DNA of 64,000 nt from Croceitalea rosinachiae (GTDB lineage: Bacteria > Bacteroidota > Bacteroidia > Flavobacteriales > Flavobacteriaceae), in contig NZ_JAVRHR010000002.1 of NCBI RefSeq assembly GCF_031846445.1, positions 124,001 to 188,000 on the forward strand, in the 5' to 3' direction. The notes beneath the pieces were generated by a model. It was not told the origin of the DNA and made no database searches. It saw only the letters and a list, made by a program, of their open reading frames with translations. Position numbers and translations under genes: made by a program. Below are positions 45,218-53,775 of this stretch, in pieces (position 1 is the first letter of the stretch; every line of letters begins with the position of its first letter).

Positions 45218-45508
45218 TTAGGCGTTTGTTGACAAATTGTAAATTGACAAGGGGCGGACTGTACCTATGTGAGCATATTGTTCACTTTCTAAATAGTGTA
45301 GTTCCCTATCAAAAAGTCCGATACGATTTAAAAATCGAATTACCTTTTCTTTGGTTAATTGATTGCTATGCAATCGTAGCACTTTATCACAATCTTCGAG
45401 GTCAAAATTCCATTGTCCTTTGCCTACAATAGCATCCAAATGGGGTCGTATCGCCAAGAGTTGTATCTCTTGTAAGTGCGTTGCTAGTAAATAAAAGTCG
45501 GTTTTCAT
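45218..45508 (-). CDS. HMA-like small protein without metal-binding cysteines, 96 aa
   Basis: The pattern LDAIVGKGQWNFDLEDCDKVLRL resembles a group of flavobacterial ferredoxin-like (heavy-metal-associated fold) proteins that lack the CxxC of copper chaperones. It has no signal or membrane segment. It is first in the transcript with the MDR and flavodoxin-like reductases, under a palindromic operator at 45582-45603. Function unknown. Confidence 0.6.
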   Translation of the reverse strand: MKTDFYLLATHLQEIQLLAIRPHLDAIVGKGQWNFDLEDCDKVLRLHSNQLTKEKVIRFLNRIGLFDRELHYLESEQYAHIGTVRPLSIYNLSTNA

Positions 45509-45552
45509 AATTGATTTTTTGTTGATGAATAAACTCTTGTAATTTGATGGTT

Positions 45553-45603
45553 CAAAGATGCGATTGATTGAGACATTAATCGTTCTGAAATGTAAATCCG
45601 AAC
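45553..45603 (-). promoter_or_regulatory. Promoter with GTTCTGAA-N6-type palindrome (HMA-like/oxidoreductase unit)
   Basis: The palindrome at 45582-45603 reads GTTCTGAA-ATGTAA-ATCCGAAC (6 of 8 arm bases pair). Exactly 21 bases separate it from the -7-like CATCTTTG (minus strand, 45553-45560). The same layout is found at 48157-48207. Confidence 0.6.
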
Positions 45604-45607
45604 TTCT

Positions 45608-45958
45608 TTAAACACCTTTTAAAAGATAAATCCATATGATTCTTGCCATTCTCATATTGAAGGATGATAACAAAAGAATGGTGATGGCTATCCAGGGTAG
45701 AATTCTCAAATCGAATGTGTTTTCAAAGAAGAATGTTCCGATAATAAATACTGCTACAGCTTCAGCAATTCCTAAAGCATAACTTACGTACATCGCTCCA
45801 AAGAAAAAGCCAGGTTCTTTCTCAAAGGCATATCCACAATGGGAACAGCTTTTGTTCATCTTAGGTTTTCTAAAATTGAAATAGATGTTCTTCTCTCTAT
45901 AAATATGACCTTTATCACAATGAGGGCATTTGTTATTTAATATTTTATGTATCATCAC
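45608..45958 (-). CDS. DUF983 zinc-ribbon membrane protein, 116 aa
   Basis: The N-terminal CPHCDKGHIY and CSHCGYAF form a probable zinc ribbon of two CxxC pairs, followed by EPGFFFGAMYVSYALG, the DUF983 signature, and two to three hydrophobic helices. The family is widespread in Bacteroidota and has no settled function. It is downstream of the NmrA-like gene (8-base gap). Confidence 0.88.
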   Translation of the reverse strand: MMIHKILNNKCPHCDKGHIYREKNIYFNFRKPKMNKSCSHCGYAFEKEPGFFFGAMYVSYALGIAEAVAVFIIGTFFFENTFDLRILPWIAITILLLSSFNMRMARIIWIYLLKGV

Positions 45959-45966
45959 TTTAGGTT

Positions 45967-46839
45967 TTAATTGGTTTTTGCTTCTGCGAAATAGAAGTCT
46001 CTTAGTTTATGGGTTCCGTAGCGCATTGCTACATTATCATTAGCCATCAAGGTCAGAAAGAACTCAATTGGGCCATAGGTCTCAACGGAAGTGAATGTGC
46101 GTACCGACCAAAGACTAAAACGTCTCACCCAATCTGGCAGGTGCCAAATATTAGGTGCTCTACCTTGGGCATCAAAAGCGAGTTCAGCAATCTCGTTTTG
46201 AGTCAGTACATCTGGTCCTCCTACGGAACATTCATTGGCTGGTTCATCTATCATATTCAATATGATTTCTGCCAAATCGGCTCCGTGAATGGGATTCATC
46301 AATTGCTCTCCGCTTCCGAAGAGAAATACACGTCCTTTTCTTGCCATTTGAAAAAAGTCTTTCATATCGGAGAAAAATCCGTTGGGTCGTATCACAGTGT
46401 ATTCCAATCCTGATTTTTTAAGTTCATCAACAAAAGCTTCCTTAGCTTCAAAAATTTTGAGGTCTCGATGTTTATCCCCATTAATGGCAGAGACATAGAT
46501 AAGCTTTCTTACTCCTGCACGTTGTGCTTCCCGCAATAGATTCAGATTCGCTTGATAGTCTACATCCATATAGGTAAAACCATCTTTTTGACGTGTGATA
46601 CCTATGGTAGAGATTACGGTGTCGATTCCGTCACAGCTCCTAGATAATGTGTTGGGTTCCGTTACAGTAGCTTCCATAATTTGAATCTTTGAGGATTCAT
46701 ACTGTTTTAGTTTCTCTTGCTTTCGCGAAAGCAATCGTGCAGATAAACCTCGCTCCTGTATAGCCTTAGCAATATGACCACCTAAGTAACCTGTACCACC
46801 CGCAAGCAATATGCGTTTATTGTTCGTTTTTAATAACAT
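45967..46839 (-). CDS. NmrA-like NAD(P)-binding oxidoreductase, 290 aa
   Basis: The dinucleotide motif LAGGTGYLGGHIAKAI is at residues about 11-26, followed by DTVISTIGITRQ and YVSAINGD, as in atypical SDRs of the NmrA/complex-I NDUFA9-like group. An 18-bp palindrome containing GCTTTCGCGAAAGC lies at 46717-46734 in the frame that reads LLSRKQ. It probably uses NADP(H) for a small-molecule reduction or for sensing. It follows the serine hydrolase gene by 20 bases. Confidence 0.86.
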   Translation of the reverse strand: MLLKTNNKRILLAGGTGYLGGHIAKAIQERGLSARLLSRKQEKLKQYESSKIQIMEATVTEPNTLSRSCDGIDTVISTIGITRQKDGFTYMDVDYQANLNLLREAQRAGVRKLIYVSAINGDKHRDLKIFEAKEAFVDELKKSGLEYTVIRPNGFFSDMKDFFQMARKGRVFLFGSGEQLMNPIHGADLAEIILNMIDEPANECSVGGPDVLTQNEIAELAFDAQGRAPNIWHLPDWVRRFSLWSVRTFTSVETYGPIEFFLTLMANDNVAMRYGTHKLRDFYFAEAKTN

Positions 46840-46859
46840 TGTTTTTGTGTTTTGATGAA

Positions 46860-48119
46860 TTATCTGTTTTGAATGTACTCCTGTATTCCAGCTTCAATGA
46901 GTTGTAAAACTGCTTCCCATTTAGGTGAGTTTTCTGAAAAGGTTGCATCCATATTCGCAATCACTGAAAAACCAGAACTTCCATTAGCCTTAATTTCCAT
47001 ATGGCTTGATACGCCTAAACTGTTACCACCGTGAGACCAGCTATTACCCGTTTTATACCAATACAGTCCGTGGTTTTCAGCAAAACCATTAGGTACGATA
47101 CCTGCATCAAGTTGTGGTGTAAACAACAATTCGTAGTAGGCAGTTCCGAATAAGGTATTGGATTGTCCTTTAATGCCCTTGGTCATATCCAAAAGGTAAT
47201 TGGCCAAATCATCATTTGTAGTATGTATACTTCCTTCTGGGTAGCCGTGATTTCCATAAAATGGTAGTGGTGTGTTCTTATCTAGATAAGGAATAGCCCA
47301 TTCTTGCCAGTTCACCTCAGTCACATCAAAAGTGGACTTGTTCATTTGCAAGGGCTGTAAAATATGAGTGTTAACGTAGGAATCAAAATCTTCTTCCGTA
47401 GCCGATTCAATTACGAATCCCATTAACGAGGTTGCTACATTGGAATATGACCATACTTCACCCGGTTCGCTATTCATAAAGTTGGAATTACCATAGAGTG
47501 CGCCATCCTCCAAGAAATACTCCCCTAAATATTCAGCAAGCGGTACTGGATTCATTACTGCAAGTTCTAAACCGTCCGTCAGGATATTGGCACCGGTTGT
47601 CCCTAAATTTTGATTGGGCAGTATGACATAATTCGCTTGAATATAGGTAGATGGGTCGTCTACAATGCCTGAGGTATGCGTCACTAAATGTCTTATGCTA
47701 ATTACCGCGTTGGGGTTTTCAAGATTAACTATCTCAACGGGCAATAAATCGTTGATGGGTGTATCTAAGGTAAAATATCCCTGTTCAATGGCTTTGGCCG
47801 TTGCAGCTCCCACAAAAGATTTACTCAGTGAAGCGATATTGATTACGGTTTGATTACTAAAATCCCGTTGTGCCGCAATGTTTTCAAAGCCAAAAGAAAC
47901 CTTGTAATCAATGTCATTCCCAATTGCTATGCTTACCGCAAATCCGGGAATTTCCTTTGTTTCGATAATTTCCTCGAAATAAGCGTTAAGGTCTGCTTGG
48001 GTTTGAATTCCTGTGGGCGTGGGTTCGATAGTTATACTATCGTCATCGCTTGAACAGGAGGTTAAGAGCACAAATAAGCTCAGTAATGTTAATCCGATAA
48101 TTCTAGATAATGTTGTCAT
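46860..48119 (-). CDS. Serine hydrolase lipoprotein, class C beta-lactamase-like, 419 aa
   Basis: The lipoprotein signal ends in LLTSCSSDDD (Cys22), followed by an acidic Asp-rich stretch that suggests surface exposure in Bacteroidota. Beta-lactamase-fold motifs are SLSK near residue 95, WSYSN (YxN) and WSHGGN (HxG). It is the largest of the four related hydrolases in sequence after its signal. It is transcribed from the palindrome-bearing promoter at 48157-48207, divergent from the cyclase gene. Confidence 0.9.
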   Translation of the reverse strand: MTTLSRIIGLTLLSLFVLLTSCSSDDDSITIEPTPTGIQTQADLNAYFEEIIETKEIPGFAVSIAIGNDIDYKVSFGFENIAAQRDFSNQTVINIASLSKSFVGAATAKAIEQGYFTLDTPINDLLPVEIVNLENPNAVISIRHLVTHTSGIVDDPSTYIQANYVILPNQNLGTTGANILTDGLELAVMNPVPLAEYLGEYFLEDGALYGNSNFMNSEPGEVWSYSNVATSLMGFVIESATEEDFDSYVNTHILQPLQMNKSTFDVTEVNWQEWAIPYLDKNTPLPFYGNHGYPEGSIHTTNDDLANYLLDMTKGIKGQSNTLFGTAYYELLFTPQLDAGIVPNGFAENHGLYWYKTGNSWSHGGNSLGVSSHMEIKANGSSGFSVIANMDATFSENSPKWEAVLQLIEAGIQEYIQNR

Positions 48120-48156
48120 AATTGTTTGTTTTTTGATTTATAAATTTTTGATGGTA

Positions 48157-48207
48157 CAAAGATGATTTAGAAAGGAAAGGCAATCGTTCTGAAATGAAAT
48201 TCAGAAC
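48157..48207 (-). promoter_or_regulatory. Promoter with perfect GTTCTGAA-N6-TTCAGAAC palindrome (serine hydrolase lipoprotein)
   Basis: The palindrome at 48186-48207 has perfect 8-bp arms and a 6-bp spacer. As at 45553-45603, 21 bases separate it from the -7-like CATCTTTG (minus strand, 48157-48164). The 14 bases ATCGTTCTGAAATG are identical in the two promoters. Confidence 0.65.
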
Positions 48208-48271
48208 CTATACAATGAGAATCGGAACTTTTTACTATGATATAATTTGAAAGTTTGATTCCTTTGTAACA

Positions 48272-49387
48272 ATGTCAATTTCAGCTAAAAACAAATACTA
48301 CCTTAAACGTATACTTCCTTTTGGAATCATTTGGCTTTCAATAGCATTACTCATAATGTGGTCTCAATATGCAGTAAATCCTGAGCAAATTGAAATTATA
48401 GAATCTGACGTTCCCTTAACATTCGAGATAGTGATTTTTGCATCCGTCAGTATTTTTTTGGTTGGCTGTATTGTAGGTTGTATCGAAGTCTTCATTGTCA
48501 ACAAGCTTTTTATAAGGCAAAGTTTCCCTAAGAAGATTATAGGCAAATTGTTATTGTACACGCTAGTACTTTCCGTTTTAGTTTTGATATTATACCTATT
48601 GGCCGCAAGTATCGTATCCAATGCGTCTATGTTTAGCAAAAAGATATGGGGCGAATACGTGGCATTTTTTTTAAGCATCACTCATATCAGTACTTGGATT
48701 CAATTACTTTTTTCCCTTTTAGCTTCATTACTTTATGCTGAAGTTAGCGAGAATCTCGGGCAGAATATACTATACAATTTCTTTACTGGCCGTTATCATA
48801 GGCCGGTAGATGAAAACCGCATTTTTATGTTTGTAGATATGAAAGATAGTACCACTATTGCTGAAAAACTAGGTCATAAAACATACTTCAAATTACTAAG
48901 AGACTACTATCGAAGTTTTTCAGATGCCATTATCAAAAACTATGGTGAGGTCTATCAATATGTAGGTGATGAAATTGTTATTACTTGGAAATTGGATAAT
49001 GGTCTTAAAAACAACCGATGTATTCAATGCTTTTTTGAAATGAAAGATGCGTTGAAAAAACAGGAAGACACCTTCAATAGAAAATATAACAGTTTACCAG
49101 ATTTTAAAGCAGCGTTACATTTCGGTCAAGTCACTACTGGTGAAATAGGAGCCTTAAAAAAAGATATTTTCTTTACAGGTGATGTACTTAATACAACAGC
49201 AAGAATACTCGGACTGACTACTGAACTGAAAGAAGACCTATTGATTTCTGAACCGCTTTCGCGGAAGCTTGAATTTTCAGATAATTACTCCATAAAAGAT
49301 TTGGGCACAAAAGCCTTGAAAGGTAAAACACAATCCATTAAGATTTTTGCAATACATCATATGAAGAAAGTTGATACTGATTTTTAG
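48272..49387 (+). CDS. Class III adenylate/guanylate cyclase, membrane-bound, 371 aa
   Basis: Four hydrophobic helices (residues about 15-155) lead to a class III cyclase domain. The metal-binding aspartates D189 (FVDMKDST) and D233 (YVGDE) and the transition-state pair N307/R311 (NTTAR) are present, so it should be active. The product (cAMP or cGMP) cannot be fixed from sequence. It is divergent from the serine hydrolase lipoprotein gene. An altered copy of the island palindrome, GCTTTCGCGGAAGC, is at 49254-49267. Confidence 0.9.
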   Translation: MSISAKNKYYLKRILPFGIIWLSIALLIMWSQYAVNPEQIEIIESDVPLTFEIVIFASVSIFLVGCIVGCIEVFIVNKLFIRQSFPKKIIGKLLLYTLVLSVLVLILYLLAASIVSNASMFSKKIWGEYVAFFLSITHISTWIQLLFSLLASLLYAEVSENLGQNILYNFFTGRYHRPVDENRIFMFVDMKDSTTIAEKLGHKTYFKLLRDYYRSFSDAIIKNYGEVYQYVGDEIVITWKLDNGLKNNRCIQCFFEMKDALKKQEDTFNRKYNSLPDFKAALHFGQVTTGEIGALKKDIFFTGDVLNTTARILGLTTELKEDLLISEPLSRKLEFSDNYSIKDLGTKALKGKTQSIKIFAIHHMKKVDTDF

Positions 49388-49424
49388 ATTTACTCAATTC
49401 CTAACTGTCTATTTTGAAATACTA

Positions 49425-50984
49425 TTAATCTGCGAACTGTACTCTTATGAGAGGGCTATTGAGAAAACTATATAGAACTTTAACGTTCATGTGAAATTTT
49501 GATGAAATCGATTCTGTAAACGTTTTCAGTTCTTCTATTTTATTCGAATCATAATAAACACCATTCATTATCACACTATGAATTTTACTTGTATGGGAAA
49601 TATCTTCTAGTGGGTTTTGATTTAACAAAACCAAATCGGCGGCTTTTCCGTTTTCTACACTGCCGTACTGCATGTCTAATTTGGTATACTCAGCTGAAAC
49701 TATGGTCGCACTCTGTAGTGCTTCAAGATTAGAGAGGCCGCTTTCTGTTAAATCTATTAATTCGTTATGTATACTAAATCCTGCAAAGGTATGAGTATCT
49801 GTAATGTCTGTACCGGTCATAATCGGCACACCTATGTCGTGGGCCATTTTTACCTGTTCTTTTGCTGCTTCATAAAATGCCAAACTTAAACCTTGACTTT
49901 CTGGTGATACGTTTTTCTCTTTATTATTCTTTATATCGAAACTCCACCAAAGTTTCTTTCTTGCCCAAGAAACATACTTTAAGTTTGGATTACTTAAAAA
50001 TGATTTGTTATCTGCAAAAGCTTCAAATTTGAGTGTTTGCAAAGTAGGAACCCAATACGCATTTTTTTCCTTCATAAGCTCCATTATGTAAACAGCCTTT
50101 TTTGGGTTAAAATCTTGCACCATAGATTTCTTTGATTTTTTGAAAGCGTTTTTCCAATTATTGGGGTTCTTTAGACTATCAGCCCCAGGAAATGCTTCAA
50201 ACATAAAAATTCGCCCATGTTCAAAACTGCGCTGTCCTAATTTTACAGCTTCTTCTAAACTAAGAAACATTGGTTTATGCCCAGCAATATGTAATCCGTA
50301 GCTTTCAGCCCTTCTTGCTAGCTTACGATAAGAGACTTCTGGTATTTGCTGGTATATTTTAATAAAATCTACTTCTTCACCTTTATAAAACTGTAACAGC
50401 GAGTCTACCTGTTCGGGCTTCTCAATTTTAAAAAAACTTGGAAACCCATCAGGTATACTCGATACTCCATCTATTTGATAGCTGCTTTGCAAAACGTACC
50501 TTGGTGTTATTCGCTTATGCATATTCAATTCAGCATTCCATTGTAGTCGTTCTTTACTACCCACCCAATAACTGTCTCTACGGTCTAGTTGCCCAGACAT
50601 ATCCCTAATTCCAGTAACACCATTAGCGATGTAGAGTGGGTGATGTAACCACGGAGAATGCTGATTTGAATGCGTATGCATATCCCAGAGTCCTGGGATT
50701 AAATATTTACCTGTACCGTCAATTACTAATGTATTAGCATCTTCGATTAAAATTTCTGAACTATCTATTTTCGTAATGATATTCTCTCTAATGAATACAT
50801 CTCTCTTTTCTAATACATGACCTGTTTTTACTTCAACAATGTTTATTGACTTTATAAGTACTGTATCGTATTTTACAGGTGGAACTAATTTTGGCATGGG
50901 CCAGATTATACCTATGGCTATAGTTAAGATTAGAAATGAAAGGGTCAGTAGAATAATCTTAAGAGTTTTAAATAGCTTCTTCAT
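49425..50984 (-). CDS. Amidohydrolase-family protein, membrane-anchored, 519 aa
   Basis: A single N-terminal helix (about residues 8-28) precedes a composite beta-sandwich plus TIM-barrel amidohydrolase. Visible motifs are IPGLWDMHTHSNQHS (metal-binding HxH), HIAGHKP, TGTDITD and the C-terminal NGKAADLVLLNQNPLEDI. These fit the imidazolonepropionase/prolidase-like (D-aminoacylase) group of secreted amidohydrolases. The substrate is unknown. It stands alone between the cyclase gene and the SnoaL-SDR-tautomerase unit. Confidence 0.88.
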   Translation of the reverse strand: MKKLFKTLKIILLTLSFLILTIAIGIIWPMPKLVPPVKYDTVLIKSINIVEVKTGHVLEKRDVFIRENIITKIDSSEILIEDANTLVIDGTGKYLIPGLWDMHTHSNQHSPWLHHPLYIANGVTGIRDMSGQLDRRDSYWVGSKERLQWNAELNMHKRITPRYVLQSSYQIDGVSSIPDGFPSFFKIEKPEQVDSLLQFYKGEEVDFIKIYQQIPEVSYRKLARRAESYGLHIAGHKPMFLSLEEAVKLGQRSFEHGRIFMFEAFPGADSLKNPNNWKNAFKKSKKSMVQDFNPKKAVYIMELMKEKNAYWVPTLQTLKFEAFADNKSFLSNPNLKYVSWARKKLWWSFDIKNNKEKNVSPESQGLSLAFYEAAKEQVKMAHDIGVPIMTGTDITDTHTFAGFSIHNELIDLTESGLSNLEALQSATIVSAEYTKLDMQYGSVENGKAADLVLLNQNPLEDISHTSKIHSVIMNGVYYDSNKIEELKTFTESISSKFHMNVKVLYSFLNSPLIRVQFAD

Positions 50985-51037
50985 CTTAGTTGGGTTTAGT
51001 TATCATGACGATTTACATTACTAATTGTATCCAACCT

Positions 51038-51406
51038 CTATGATACATTAGAAAATATCTTGTTTACGATTTTCCAATGATTATCGATTTTTGTTAACGA
51101 TAAGTAATCATAATAGTTATAGCCCAGCATTGGCAAATGAACCTTAGCCATTGCAATATTGCCTAGGATATCTATACCAATAGTTTCCATCTTAAAAGCT
51201 TCGTTTAAGTCATTTGGACTTTGTCTATTTTTAACTCCGTCTATATACTCATCTCTACTTTTCTTATATGGTACGCCATTGATGTCGCCATAGATAATCG
51301 CATTGTCAGTAAAACAAGATTCGAGCTTGTTTGCATCTCCATAAAAGATACCTTCAAAGTAATTCGTGATTACTTTTTCTATTTCTTTACTATTCTCTTT
51401 GTACAT
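51038..51406 (-). CDS. SnoaL/NTF2-like small protein, 122 aa
   Basis: The pattern IEKVITNYFEGIFYGDANKLESCF near the start and the HWKIVNKIF ending belong to the NTF2-like (SnoaL/ketosteroid isomerase-like, Lumazine_bd_2) fold. The start at 51406 (MYKENSK) is chosen because the longer frame overlaps the SDR gene by 17 bases. It is last in the tautomerase-SDR transcript. Confidence 0.82.
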   Translation of the reverse strand: MYKENSKEIEKVITNYFEGIFYGDANKLESCFTDNAIIYGDINGVPYKKSRDEYIDGVKNRQSPNDLNEAFKMETIGIDILGNIAMAKVHLPMLGYNYYDYLSLTKIDNHWKIVNKIFSNVS

Positions 51407-51416
51407 AATTTTAGTT

Positions 51417-52160
51417 TTAGATAGCGTGGCCAACTGTATGTCCTCCCGCTACATTAATAGTTTCACCTGTTATAAAATCTGAGGCAGCCAAATAATAGGC
51501 AGCCTCTGCTATCTCATTGGCCTCTCCAATTCGATTTAATAGATGTAATCCCGCAAGGCTATCGGCATCTTCAATTCCTATCTTTTCCTGTAAAGGACTT
51601 CGAATAATTCCTGGTGCAATGGTATTGACTTTAATATTGCTCTTTCCAAATTCTGCTGCTAGTTGTCTGGTTAATGAGTGTATAGCGCCTTTACTCGTTA
51701 TTGGTGCTGTTGCTGGAAAACCACCAATGGCATGGTCAACTAATACAGTCCCAATATTTATAATAGAACCCTTTTGTTGTTGTATCATTTCCGGAATGGC
51801 AGCTTGTGTTGTAAAATAGGTTCCCTTGAGATTTACATTCCAATACAGTTCTAAATCTTCTTCTTCAACATCTAAAAATGGTTTTGGGGCAAAGACACCT
51901 GCATTGTTGATAAGCACGTCTACAGAATTGAATGTTTCTAAAGCTAAACGTACCAACTCCTTTCCTGTATTTTGACTGCTTATATCACCAGCTAAATAAA
52001 CGGCATTACTTGGTGAACCAAGTTCTAAATAAGTATTCTTTAGGTTTTCTTCATTAGAAGAATTCATAACAACGTTACTGTCTCTTTCTATAAAGTAAGT
52101 TGCAATAGCTTTACCTATGCCTGTTGAGGCTCCAGTAATAATTACTGTTTTGTTTTTCAT
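51417..52160 (-). CDS. Short-chain dehydrogenase-like protein lacking the catalytic Tyr, 247 aa
   Basis: A classic SDR by most marks: GASTGIGKAIA near the N-terminus, NNAG, SIINIG, the long helix ending in SKGAIHSLTRQLAAEFG, and NTIAPGIIRSP. The YxxxK motif, however, reads APITSK, with Pro where Tyr is expected, and the Ser before it is in NIGTV rather than NISS. Activity by the usual mechanism is doubtful. It overlaps the tautomerase gene by 4 bases and is followed by the SnoaL-like gene. Confidence 0.85.
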   Translation of the reverse strand: MKNKTVIITGASTGIGKAIATYFIERDSNVVMNSSNEENLKNTYLELGSPSNAVYLAGDISSQNTGKELVRLALETFNSVDVLINNAGVFAPKPFLDVEEEDLELYWNVNLKGTYFTTQAAIPEMIQQQKGSIINIGTVLVDHAIGGFPATAPITSKGAIHSLTRQLAAEFGKSNIKVNTIAPGIIRSPLQEKIGIEDADSLAGLHLLNRIGEANEIAEAAYYLAASDFITGETINVAGGHTVGHAI

Positions 52161-52360
52161 GATTTAAATTTTTTTGAATTTGAATATTGTTTCGCATCTA
52201 CTCCCCAATTATCGATAGGGATTTCTTCAATAACTACATGAGTAGTCTTAGGATTCTTGTTTAACACGTCTACAACCAATTGGGTTGTACCTTCAATTAG
52301 CTGACGCTTTTGTTCTTTTGTTACCTGTTCGTCGGTAACTTTGATGTTTACATATGGCAT
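52157..52360 (-). CDS. 4-oxalocrotonate tautomerase-family protein, 67 aa
   Basis: MPYVNIKVTDE gives the catalytic Pro1 after Met removal, and the length and TTHVVIEEIPIDNWG motif fit the 4-OT family. Such small hexameric enzymes tautomerise enol-keto acids in aromatic degradation or dehalogenation. It is first in a transcript with the SDR-like and SnoaL-like genes (4-base overlap). Its promoter carries a CRP-like box. Confidence 0.9.
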   Translation of the reverse strand: MPYVNIKVTDEQVTKEQKRQLIEGTTQLVVDVLNKNPKTTHVVIEEIPIDNWGVDAKQYSNSKKFKS

Positions 52361-52385
52361 CTTTTATAGTTTTAAATTAACACTA

Positions 52386-52453
52386 CAAAGTTCTTTTAGA
52401 AGGGATTAAATTTTAAGGAGCTATATCACTACTTTGATGTGATGTAGGTCACA
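52386..52453 (-). promoter_or_regulatory. CRP-like box and -7 element of the tautomerase operon
   Basis: TGTGA-TGTAGG-TCACA at 52438-52453 is a full CRP-consensus palindrome. Its centre is 56 bp from that of the -7-like GAACTTTG (minus strand, 52386-52393). A further TCAC half site lies at 52426-52429. The spacing is identical at the next two promoters. Confidence 0.7.
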
Positions 52454-52471
52454 TTTTTGATTCATCAATTA

Positions 52472-53332
52472 TCAGATATGAATGAAAAGCCCACCCTGAA
52501 CATTTTTTAAATGATGGTTATAACTAAAAGACAGAAAGCCTTTTATCAAATGGTTTTCAAGAAAACTTCTTCGTATGCCCAACTCTAAATAGGTTATATC
52601 CTGGATTGAGTCATCATATTCTATATCGGCATATATCTTGTAATATTCTGAAATCGGGATTATGGATGAGATTGAGCTAATATTTTTAAACCTGGTCGCT
52701 ATTACGTTACCATTAGAATACTTCCATTTAGTGGCAAAAAATAAACTCCCATTATCCAAATATGAAGAAACTATGACTCGTTTATAGGTAACTTTTACAT
52801 GATGAGCAGGGTTAGTATCGTGATAATGCAACCCATATGATAAATTGAGATTTTGACTAAGATTATACTTAATCTTTATCCCTTTTCGACCACCAAGAAT
52901 ATTACTTTCAGAATTTGTTTCTACTTGACTTTGCCAAGTTGTCGGATTAGGTCGGAGTTCTGTCGTGGGAGTAGCCATAACCCCTAATTGAATTGTCAAG
53001 TCATTATTAGGAGTAAAAATGGCTTCATAGCTTTTAAAAAACTGACCTGCTATTGATGGAGTCGACTTAAAAACACCAAATGTTCTAACTTGAAGTGCTT
53101 TGGGTACTAATGTAAGCAGCACCCGTGCACCAAATTGTACTGAAGATAAATTATTCTGATTAGGCTTATTTGAAAAGTTTGAATAAGCAAGAAGACCAGC
53201 ATAAATTTTATCTATTTCGACCTCCTTACTTATTGTTATATTCTCAATTTGAGCGGTAACTCCTATGGTTGTTAAGAATAGTATCAGAAAAATCAGGTTC
53301 TGAACATATATTATGTTTCTAGTTAGAGACAT
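52472..53332 (-). CDS. Secreted beta-barrel-like protein, 286 aa
   Basis: The start at 53332 (MSLTRNIIYVQ) gives a signal peptide cleaved after VTAQ; a TTG five codons upstream is the alternative. The mature part has alternating aromatic strands and ends in GGLFIHI. I recognise no family. It is 18 bases downstream of DoxX on the same transcript, the same pairing as at 31715-32824 but with a different length and order. Confidence 0.65.
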   Translation of the reverse strand: MSLTRNIIYVQNLIFLILFLTTIGVTAQIENITISKEVEIDKIYAGLLAYSNFSNKPNQNNLSSVQFGARVLLTLVPKALQVRTFGVFKSTPSIAGQFFKSYEAIFTPNNDLTIQLGVMATPTTELRPNPTTWQSQVETNSESNILGGRKGIKIKYNLSQNLNLSYGLHYHDTNPAHHVKVTYKRVIVSSYLDNGSLFFATKWKYSNGNVIATRFKNISSISSIIPISEYYKIYADIEYDDSIQDITYLELGIRRSFLENHLIKGFLSFSYNHHLKNVQGGLFIHI

Positions 53333-53350
53333 CGTTCTATCAAACAACTT

Positions 53351-53749
53351 TTATTTGTCACTTATAACATACTTCCCTCCACCTGTAAAGAAGATTGCTA
53401 TAGCACCAAATAGATAAAAGGCCTGTAATTCTATTGCCCAACCACCAAATTGATTCAATGCCAAAATTTCATTTGCATGTGTTGTTAAAATAGCAACCAA
53501 CATAGTTGAGGCCACCAATAGACTTGCTAAACGCTCCTTATATCCAAGGATGATTAATAGTGGCGCAACGATTTCACCTATAAATGCGCCATAGCCTATA
53601 AATTCTGGCAAACCAGATTGTGCCATCATACTTTTAATGAATTCATAGCCGCTAAGAAGGTTGCCGAATCCATGAAAAATTAGTAACCCTGCTACTAATA
53701 CTCTTAGAATTAAAATTCCGATGTCTGTGTTTTTTTCGATTGTTTTCAT
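53351..53749 (-). CDS. DoxX-family membrane protein, 132 aa
   Basis: Four helices with the DoxX signature LRVLVAGLLIFHGFGNLLSGYEF, a second motif GAFIGEIVAPLLIILG, and the ending FFTGGGKYVI. In mycobacteria DoxX anchors a stress-response oxidoreductase complex. It is the first gene of a unit with a barrel protein, and its promoter carries a CRP-like box at 53828-53843. Confidence 0.92.
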   Translation of the reverse strand: MKTIEKNTDIGILILRVLVAGLLIFHGFGNLLSGYEFIKSMMAQSGLPEFIGYGAFIGEIVAPLLIILGYKERLASLLVASTMLVAILTTHANEILALNQFGGWAIELQAFYLFGAIAIFFTGGGKYVISDK

Positions 53750-53775
53750 CTCTTTGTAGTTTAAAATTTATACTA

